Shown here in pieces: positions 55,342-64,000 of a stretch of DNA of 64,000 nt (the first letter of the stretch is position 1; every line of letters starts with the position of its first letter). The stretch lies in assembly GCA_947650285.1 (NCBI GenBank), contig CANTFL010001311.1, positions 1 to 64,000 of the forward strand. Direction: 5' to 3'. The notes below the pieces were generated by a model. The model worked only from the letters and a program-made list of their open reading frames with translations, was not told the origin of the DNA and did not search any database. Origin of the DNA: Hyaloperonospora brassicae. Taxonomy: Eukaryota; Oomycota; Peronosporomycetes; Peronosporales; Peronosporaceae. Made by a program: the position numbers and the translations under genes.

Positions 55342-58300
55342 AGAACAATACGCCCTTTGCGTGGTATAAAAAACCACGCACCCGCCACCACGCGCCCGTG
55401 TCTAGCTAGCTAATCAGCAAGGGACGTGTTGGACAACGCCGAAGAGGACGGCGGCTTGTCGTCGAAACATAAGCTGAATGACTGTTTTGGATCGTCAACA
55501 ACAAAACTGTAACACCATCATGGTTTGAACTGCTGATGCTGCCAGATACAGATTCAATCTTCTTAAGCTATTCACTTTCGGCTAATTTGCTTGATTCGGC
55601 GTTCGCATCGGCCACGATGAAGGCAGGACCGACAAGATTACGTGTGGCCTTCTCTTGACCTTCCCATTCCCCTTCTGACCCATCTTTTGGTATTGCTGAT
55701 TGTTGACACTCGATCCTCACCCATATTTTTGATCTGCTGTGCTTCGAGTACATGCTGGTTATCAGCTCCACCACGACTGTGATGCCCGTGTCGGCTGTCA
55801 AGCTGATCCGACTCATCCCAACTTCCTATCTGACACCACGTTGTAATAGAGGTGTAGGTTGTCGATTTACATGGCGTCAGCTCGGCAGGATCTCAGGAAA
55901 TTCCAGAGCCAGGATATGAGCGCCTGTGGACTTGGTGGCGTATTGTGGCTTGTCACCGTGGACCCGATACCCACTGTATTTGGGTCCAGCAACCCAATGC
56001 ACGTGTAAAGTATGGCGTTATATGCGGCTGACGCATTCTTCCACCTTTCCTTTTTACGATAACTTGGAGTTGACATGGACCTAAACGCCGATTGCTGGTG
56101 TTGCTGCTGTAACCATTGACCATGGCTGCTCCAGAGGCTGCAGTATACTTGTCTACCCTGAGTCGCATTTGCCATGACAAGTTCAAGCCACTCATTAAGT
56201 GCCAAATTTCCTTCTATACGCGTTTGTCCTCACCCATAGTATCGTAAACCAGTCTGTCAGAACTTTCTTATCGTTCGAGGATATACTGTAGACATTGGAT
56301 AACTTTCTTTTCTTTCGAGGATATAATGCAGATATTGCTTGCAGAAGCGCAAGAAGTTGTCAAACTGCAATTCCAGCGTTTCAGTGATGAAAACCTTTGT
56401 CCCAGAATTCCGCGGCATATGTACAATCCCAGAAATATCCTTGGCTGTAGGTAGGTCACCAATCATGAGACCTGCTCGACCTCTATATACATACAATACT
56501 ATCTAAATACATGTAACCTGCCTGGTTTGATTGCTTGACAATGGATTTGTGCCGGCTCAACGACATTCTGTTTTTAAATTGATTTTTTAGATCAACGTAG
56601 GCCACAATAATCCTGTAGATGGAAAAGGTCGAGACGGTAGTAGAAGTCACTCTCGGTCATTGTATCAAGTGGCAAGGCCGCACTCGAGAAGAACGCACAG
56701 AATGGAGAAGTCGCGGGCAACGACCACGCATGAGACCACCGACAAGCTGGCATTGTTTATTTCCTCCGGCTGCTGCTACTTCGAAGAGCGTCGTGCCAGG
56801 CAACTGAAGCGAATGTAGCCACCGGACAACCAGTTTTAAACCTGAATAATTTGTGATACACAGTGCTTCCGCTCAAAAGCCGTATTTATCTAAGCTGCGT
56901 AATCTGCAGTCTGACGTCAAATTGGTGTCGATGGAGCTTGTTAACTGTCGCTAAGTCGTAGCTATACAAGCAACGTGACTACATGGGAGATTTTATTCAA
57001 TTTGGTTTATTGTCACTTAAGCAAATAGAGCAAACAGGTTGGCATTGTCGTTCGTATCAGCACGTCGTGTCAAGAAGGGAATGTTCTCAAACCGCTAGTC
57101 AAGGCGTTGAATGGTGTCGTGTGCGCTGCAGATACATAGCTAGATGTTCCGTACAATTAAATCGGCTACTCAGCAGTCTTCCTAAGGTGCATCGAGCGCG
57201 AAGTTGAAAGCGTGGAGAAAGCAGCACGTACGCAGCATAGTCTTTCCATTTCTGATGAACCTCACTGGGATGGTGGATCCATTCCTTTCGTTCCACTGCT
57301 GTTCTCGGTCCACTATATTGGTTCCTCTTCCAATGTCTTCTTTCGGTCAGCTCCAGCTAAGGTCTCACATCCTCTTGGGTTTGATTACAAAGCTCCCAAA
57401 TTAACCATAAAATTCCTTAAAAATGAACACCCAGCTGTTTGATCTTCGCTCTGAGTTTCCACGAGATCATGTTGGCTTCTTAAAGCTCTTCCAAGCCATC
57501 TTTGGTCATGTCCGTCTCCATTTTAGCTTGGTAAACAAGAGGCCAAGCGAGCACTCCGTATATTTGTAGCAATTGATGTTAGTAGTGGCAAGGTCTCGGA
57601 CAGACTGATACATGCTACCGCCGTTCGGCTTTGTAGCCACAGTATGGCGGCGAGTCGGGCGGACTTGTAGACATCAGATACTCGTCACAATCAATCTCAT
57701 TTGGTAGATAACAGCGGCGTTTCAGCCCGTTAGATGTCGATCATGTATCGGTATCCACCGACTGCATACCCTTCTCTCGATATATGAGTGCAAACCTGGA
57801 CATCGGTAAACTTCAGGTCGTTCGTGGAATGTGACTGATCGTTGTCATGTAGATGTAGGCACTACCAATTCTATGCATTGATATAGCCTTTACTTAACTT
57901 CAAGCCGCGAGGTAAAGGTAGAGACCGTGTCTGACTTTTCCGGGCTCGTGCTAAATCTGTCTGTTTGTTTCAGACAAACCACCGGATCATCACTACAGAC
58001 ACCATTAACGATTGGGAACCTTAGTGTCTTGTTCTTGGTGTTTGAAGCTTGTCGAAGGGGTTACGTTCTCCTTGTCACCTACGGCTTGCTTTTGATCAAT
58101 CGAATTGATGTGCTGCATGTACCACCACCCAACAATTCGAACAGTTGCATCTTTCGCTGGATAAGTGAAGTCTTCGCCGACTTACCACAAACTTCCAGAT
58201 GGGAGCACTGTGCACGGTAACATATCTGGTAGCATCGATCAGATCGATACATCGTACGAACGTCATTATCTGGATAGTTTTCGATGTCATGTCGTCAATC

Positions 58301-60140
58301 ATAAACTCATCTGCCTCTGTTTACGAGCTCGCTGCGACTACAAGCTGAATATGTTGTAGTTGCACTTGAGCGTACTGGGAACCGAAAGATCAACTCATAA
58401 TTTTTTGGCAGAAACGAAGGTCAAGGACACACTGCTGTCAAAGTACTATATATCTTTCTACATGTCGTTGTCAAGCTAGGCGCCTCGACTGCATATCCTT
58501 CGATGACATCCCATTGTCTTTTGCTATGCAAATTAAACTGTAGAACTTTGTACTTGCTGCGCAGGACTTCATGCTTGTTGCGATGATACTCACGCACGTT
58601 GGTGTTTCATAACCAAAGGAAGCATATATAGCCCTGGCGCTGTCGCAGTTGTTGCTTTTGCTTGCTACTCGACCGGACAAATGGACGATCGACATGGTTC
58701 ACAGCATGCTTTGCTTGTGCTACAGCATTGTACGAGGTTGTCAATGCTACTATGACGCTGATCTAGATCGTATGTACGAGAGCTGATCCGCACTTGAAAG
58801 TCGAGTCACTCGTCCGCGGATGCATTACTACTTCGTAGCGCCAGCGCGTGAAGACAAATGCGGTCGGAGCCACGCTCGTGCATTTGACAAACAGAAGTCC
58901 GTTCAAGGCATTTACTTGGTGGTGGCCACAAATACGATGCTGACTGGTGTCACTAGTGGTCGTGAAAGTGTATAGGACATTCGATGTCTGCGTGACTGCG
59001 AGTGAGTACGACGACGACCTGAGCGTTGTCGCGAGAAACGAAAGGTTGACCACCGCGCTCGAGACGTCGGCTTTTTGTACCCAGCGAGACTGAGCATTTC
59101 GACGTGAAACAGTAATTGGCTACACGCTGCAAAAGCTCAAAGAGTGAGTGAATGCTACGTTCATTGGCACGATCTCAGTTTGCAATCGTATTGGGCGGAG
59201 TATACGACGACAATGAAAGAGAAGTACTTCACAGGGACTAGTGTCGAGGAACATCGTCATCTAAGCAAGAAACAACCAAGACAACACGCTTACTTACCAC
59301 ATGGAAAAACGGCAAAAAGGTCACAACATCGTGTCTTGATACACAATATGCTGGTCCGGCTTCACGTCACGGCTTGACTTCCAGACGATGCAGGTGGTGC
59401 ATTTCCCATAGCTTTACCGCCCATTATATCTCGAAACAAAAGCGTGTCGATGGTCTAATGCACCAATCCAATGCTGACCCGGTCACGACGAGCTCAGTTA
59501 GCTCCCCAATATGACGTTTTCATAGGCTGATGACATAGACGTTCTCGTTTCCGAGCTTGCCGTCGTTGCCAATTCAGGAGTTGCTAGCACCACCGTGCGA
59601 GTAACAGAGCCGGAGACGCCAAAGCTATCGGTCCCAAAATTATACGAAGAGAATGTAGCGTAGCCCTTATCGCTAAAACGCACGACAAACAATCCATCCA
59701 TTTCGACGCACGGACTTTACACACGATCGCAGTGCGATCTTTCCCAAACACCCGCCGAAAGAAGAACCTGCGAACGATGTTCGCAGTTCGGAACTTGCCT
59801 AGCTTATGGTCTCGATCATGGAAAGATTTATATGATTCTCGTCAACAGCTTGAGTCTGGAAAGGTCCCGACCTCATATCCCCGGCTTGCTGTGTCGAAGA
59901 ATGACTTATATTGCTGGGCGCACGGCATCAGGCGAGAAAGGCAGCAAACGCAGCAAACGCGCGTCTACGTGCCGGACGGACACGCCGGTTGCGTCAGTGT
60001 ACGCTTTAGTGCCATTGTTTATGTCGTCGACCGCATTGTCCACTACCCTGATCATGCTTTGCCCTCATTCGAATTCCAACCTCAAGCTATATCAGAAGTA
60101 GTACATCCAAGCAACACCTAGCAAATGATCGACATATTGA
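55342..60140. other. Unassigned region, probably decayed coding DNA in part
   Basis: Many short frames on both strands, none with a recognised domain. Minus-strand stretches at about 58763-59100 and 59498-60120 read as broken protein-like sequence (e.g. 'GLFVVRFSDKGYATFSSYNF' at 59640-59698) that could be pseudogene exons. An imperfect 40-bp duplication ('gaggatata') lies near 56276-56330. No RNA gene seen. Confidence 0.35.
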
Positions 60141-63100
60141 CTAGTAAACGGATCGTTCGTATTCTTCGTCGTCGTCTTCTCCTCCAGCATCATAAATGGA
60201 TTGGCGCAAAAGTTCCATCAAACGCTGTGTTCTTGGCAGGATGTCATCCATTGCGGTTGCCCCCAGCTCACGTTGAAGGTCCCGAATCAAGATACTCATT
60301 TCACGTACTTCCCGGACGCCTGCTAAGCTAGATCCAGAATTCTTGTCGTGCGCACTCGGCCGATACTTTTCGACGACGAAGTTCAGACTACTGTCATCAG
60401 AGGCATAGTCCTGCTCTGCGTCATCACTACTTGGCTCTTTTGCACGCACACGTATTGTGTCGACTGCACTTTTCTGCAGTCGCTCCCTAATGACATCCAA
60501 GCAGTGCACCAGTGAAGACCCTTTCTCTGCAAAACATGTAAACCATCAAATAACGTGATTTCAGCGTTAGTTGTACCATATTTGAGTTAAGGTCCTTGGC
60601 AGCATCGGTAGTCTGCGTACTCAGGTGGAGAATGTCGCGTACAGCGTGGACAAAATTCTTCATTTCATTCACTAGCAAATACGTTTCCTGCCAAAGCGAT
60701 CGGACAACATTATCAGATGCATTGTTACAATTAGCCAAGCAGTTCGTACGTTCATCGTGGGAAGTATGCCTTCGACGTTTCTAACTTGAAAAAGGTAGGC
60801 AAAATGCCTCACAATCTGGTTAATCCGATCCTTTGGATGACGCTGAAAGGATACGCACACACAAACGTATGTCATGGTAAGCAAGATAGCCCAAACGACT
60901 CAATCGGCATCTAGCTTACCTCCACTTGTCCAGCAGCGAGAACGCGCGTATCTCGATTGTACATGACACTCTTCTCAAGTTCCACTAGCTCAGAAACAAC
61001 ATGAACAATGTATGACAGGGCCGTCGAATCACTAGGCGCGTTCTCGTCACGACTACTGCCCTCCTCATCGTTAAAAACAGTCGACTCAACAGTCCGCCGG
61101 CCAATCTCAGCGATTATCGACGTCTTAAACTTTTCCAAAGCGTGCAATTTTCGTCGCTCCTCCACCCACACTTGTAAAGTCGGAAGAACCTGTTCCAACT
61201 TGGTACTGGAGCTGAAATGGCATGCTGCCTCACCATTGTCCTCCGAGTGCAACGAAACGAGCCTGCACACGTCGCGAATAAATTTCTCCATACGTGGGAC
61301 TGCTGCAACGACACTGCAGAGCTTTTCGATGCTCGGCACAATGAGAGCAATGTCTGACAAGTGCAACACACGACAAATGTGCTTCATAACCTCCACTACG
61401 CTCTCACGCGAAAACTTGTCAAGTCGGTTCCGTTGCGATCGGCAATTTACGCGGTCATGCTCCATACACTTCTTTACCTCACTATTCTTGCGCAGTCCAT
61501 TCAACTCAACAGCTTCTTCGAGCGCGACCTTAGTCTCTTCGATCTGCCGTTCCAATTGGTCAGTACGACGCTGGCTGCAGCGATAATCACGAATACTAGG
61601 ACGTGACTTCAACTCCAATTTTAGATTCGCATTTTCTGTTTTCAGCTCGCCAACAGTCTCGCGAGATGCAAGCAGTTCTCGTTCAATCATAGCAATCTTC
61701 TTCATCATCGCAACTTCACGACGCCGCAGCTTTGTCGCAGCCAGTTCCTGCTCGCATCGGGCAGCTTCAAGCTGCTCCAGCATCGCTTCGTCTGAAGCGA
61801 CTGAGGACGATCTGCAATGCACGTTATGAGCCGGAGACGTAAATCCAGAAAAGTGGCCTGTATGGCGTTCGTCAGGGTCCTGCTCCCAAACTGCAGGTTG
61901 ATGTTTCGCGAATGCACTTGATTGTCGCGCGATATGGTTGTCCTTGTCGCGGAGCTCGATATTTAGCGCAGCAACCTGTGATTTCAGGTCGTCAATCTCC
62001 TCCTCCATTTGCTCACGCTGTGCTTCGTACACACTGATCGTCTCAAGCGTCTGAGTATCACGTAGATTTGCGCGTCGTGGGTCACGGTTCTGCAGATTGC
62101 GAAAAGCGTGCCGGTCTCGCGCCCTCTTCATAGTCTCGTTGTCCGCTTGCAGTTGGAGCTTGGCCTGCATCCTGTCGACAACAATTTCCTTCGCCTTGAC
62201 GCGGTGTTCGCTAGCCTTGAGCTGCTGCTGTAATCGAAGACACGAAGTCTTCAGTTTTCTGGACAAGACCTCAGTGCTTTCACGTTCCTTTTTCTGCAAA
62301 GCCTGCAACAACCCCATGCAAATGAAACATATATCACAGTAGGTTATAATCGACTGTACAGACCAAACATGAACCGGAGTCGGCATCATAGTATTACCAC
62401 TCCATCCCACCTCTAGACGTTGGATCTCCGCTTTTGCTTTTTCCAATGCTTTCTGCGCCTCCTCGTTCTTTTTTACCACACATTGTTGTTTCCTCTCCAA
62501 CCTGCTTCGAACTCTGGAATTATGTTGAGACGTCAATAACAAATCTTCGATTGTCTGCGTAACAAAAGCACACAACACCAAAATGAGACTGCGCGGGCCA
62601 CTCAAACACTGAGCATTCTTACCTTGTTTTTCCACTCCAGCTGCACACCAAAGTCGTGAATAACGCTAAAAAGAGATTCTTGCTCTGGCACTGCCTCTGA
62701 TCCAACACGACGAAATCGAAGAGCCGAAAGCCCGTTCCTCCGCAACAAATCATTCAGTCCATTCCATGCACCTTCATCCAAATTAGCTGCATCTTCACGT
62801 TTGCGACGCTCCCCACAGTTGGTAGTCTCACACTCATCACTCGCATAGTCATTGACGTCACTCTTCTGTGCGTCTTCCCGGCAACCTGACGATCTCGTGT
62901 TTCTTCGAGACTTGCATTTCACGTCCACAGATTCTAATCTAGCTCCACTTTCATTGCGATCGCTACTGTTTCCAATTTGCGCTGCATCGACTTCTACATC
63001 CGTAAACAAAGCCCGCTCCACCTTCGGTGAACGAGAGTGACACATGGATGGGCCACTACCTACACCACTAGCTCCATTCTGCTCTTCAGCCTCCTCTTGC

Positions 63101-63834
63101 CTCGACCTTTCCATCAACAACCCCAGTCTCTCTGCACCATTCTTTACCACACTAGATACACCCAGTGCGTCGTTCAGCTCATCGTCCAGCTCACGGTCGC
63201 CCGACGATCGAGACGGACACGAGCGCCACAAAAGTGGCCGCGACGACGGCAACGACGCCGACGACGCTTCAGACACCATGGCAACGCACGCGCCATCGTC
63301 GTTGTCGTCCCCTCTCGGCTGTGACGACGACGAGGCCACGGACGACGGTAGACGGGACCGCGCGTTGTCCATCGCTTGGGTGCCATTTCCATGAGATGCG
63401 GCAGCAGCAGCAGCAGCAGAACTCGACAGTATAAACTCATAGCGCTCCATGCCGCTCGACTGGTCCAGCAACTCGGCCTCTGCTGGGGCTTCATGCTCGT
63501 GCCGTGCAAATCTGACCGCCCCGTCGTCTTCCGGCCGTTCACTTGTCCTGTCTCCACTCAGTCGCTCGTCGTCTTGTCGCTCCGTCAGCAAACTCTCGTC
63601 GTCCAAGAGCATGAAACGCGGCGGATCCGTCGCGTTGCTACTGCTGCTGCTGCTGCTACTGCTCCTTCGACTGCAACCGGACGGCGTTGGGTACGCGTCG
63701 GCCGCACTGAGCAGGAGGTCGTCGTCCAGAATGTCGTCATCACTGAGCGACGCGATCGCCAGTGCCGAGTCGGAGATGCTGAAGCCGTTCTCCCGCAGGA
63801 ACTGGTCGACGCTCGACAAGCGCTCGTCGTCCAT
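60141..63834 (-). CDS. Cep70-like centrosomal coiled-coil protein, six exons, about 1108 aa
   Basis: Exons: 63834-62623, 62554-62411, 62302-60920, 60842-60750, 60687-60577, 60524-60141. Introns are 52-108 bp with GT-AG ends, and all exons join in phase 0. The second intron (62303-62410) has no stop and a length divisible by three. The last acceptor could be either of two AGs two bases apart; only the distal one keeps the frame. The N-terminus is Ser/Asp-rich. Then come 'WNGLNDLLRRNGLSALRF', long coiled coils (exons 2-3), and a C-terminal module 'RINQIVRHFAYLFQVRNVEG...PTMNETYLLVNEMKNFVHAV', which matches the order of the conserved C-terminus of animal CEP70. CEP70 sits at centrosomes or basal bodies and binds tubulin (family knowledge); a role at the basal bodies of zoospores is inference. 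Confidence 0.7.
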
Positions 63835-63953
63835 GCCACAGATGCCGCGGGCTGCGGATACTCGTTGTTTCACGTGCACCACACTATTTTAGAGTATATT
63901 TATGTGGTCCACGCGCAACTAGCGGTCCATGACGCATCGCGCTCCTCGTAGCC
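63835..63953. promoter_or_regulatory. Short divergent promoter region
   Basis: Only 119 bp separate the start codons of the Cep70-like gene (-) and the secreted-protein gene (+). It includes 'agagtatatttatg'. No defined oomycete initiator motif was found with confidence. Confidence 0.45.
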
Positions 63954-64000
63954 ATGAGGCGGCTCCTGCTGCCGGTGCTCGTGCTCGTGCTACTGGGGCT
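63954..64000 (+). CDS. Start of a secreted or membrane protein, cut by the window edge
   Basis: ATG at 63954 followed by two Arg and then an almost pure Leu/Val run (MRRLLLPVLVLVLLG), a typical signal peptide. The rest is outside the window, so the product cannot be named. Confidence 0.55.
   Translation, partial: MRRLLLPVLVLVLLG

Noticed and set aside
59732..60121. 129-codon plus-strand frame near the Cep70 3' end
   Set aside because: No motif; the opposite strand looks like broken coding sequence, so this may be its shadow.
1..64000. CRISPR array or bacterial operon structure
   Set aside because: The repeats present are a 121-bp satellite and a decamer without spacers; introns and LTR elements show that this is eukaryotic DNA.

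Overview
This window looks like a gene-sparse, transposon-rich stretch of an oomycete genome, most likely Peronosporales (Phytophthora or a downy mildew). The evidence is a small secreted PcF-type cysteine-rich protein, a SWEET sugar-transporter gene with an oomycete-like architecture, short GT-AG introns, and chromodomain-bearing Ty3/gypsy elements. Only a few host genes can be supported: the PcF-like protein (15580-15879, +), a SWEET gene split by a transposon (26535-27229 and 35205-35426, +), a strictosidine-synthase-like/APMAP gene with one frameshift (44060-45317, -), a six-exon Cep70-like centrosomal gene (60141-63834, -), and the first 16 codons of a secreted protein at the right edge (63954-64000, +).

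Layout: 1-4.0 kb AT-rich DNA; 4.0-12.06 kb element A, an old and mosaic Ty3/gypsy chromovirus on the minus strand; 13.19-14.34 kb a 121-bp tandem array; 15.39-15.88 kb a decamer minisatellite and the PcF-like gene; 16.7-18.2 kb LTR relics and a solo LTR; 19.9-20.1 kb a tRNA-derived SINE candidate; 20.9-21.5 kb an unclassified hairpin-rich repeat; 26.5-35.4 kb the SWEET gene with element B (27230-35204, -) inserted in it; 36.9-42.6 kb two solo LTRs around AT-rich DNA; 44-45.3 kb the SSL gene; 47369-55341 element C (+), full length with identical LTRs and an exact target duplication; 55.3-60.1 kb unassigned; then Cep70 and the divergent secreted-protein gene.

Elements A, B and C are one family: 388-bp LTRs, gag with a CCHC knuckle, a slippery A_AAA_AAT heptamer plus stem-loop at the gag/pol junction, pol (PR-RT-RH-IN), a GPY/F tail and a chromodomain in other frames, and a 487-codon ORF on the opposite strand that overlaps the chromodomain.

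The most unusual signal is that these elements (LTRs and coding regions alike) are built almost end to end from short perfect inverted repeats: stems of 7-14 bp, loops of 0-10 nt, one every 20-40 nt. Between the diverged copy A and copies B/C, several of these stems carry matched (compensatory) changes, and one loop is inverted. The 121-bp array and the 20.9-21.5 kb segment have the same texture, while the host genes I read do not. I know of no description of this.
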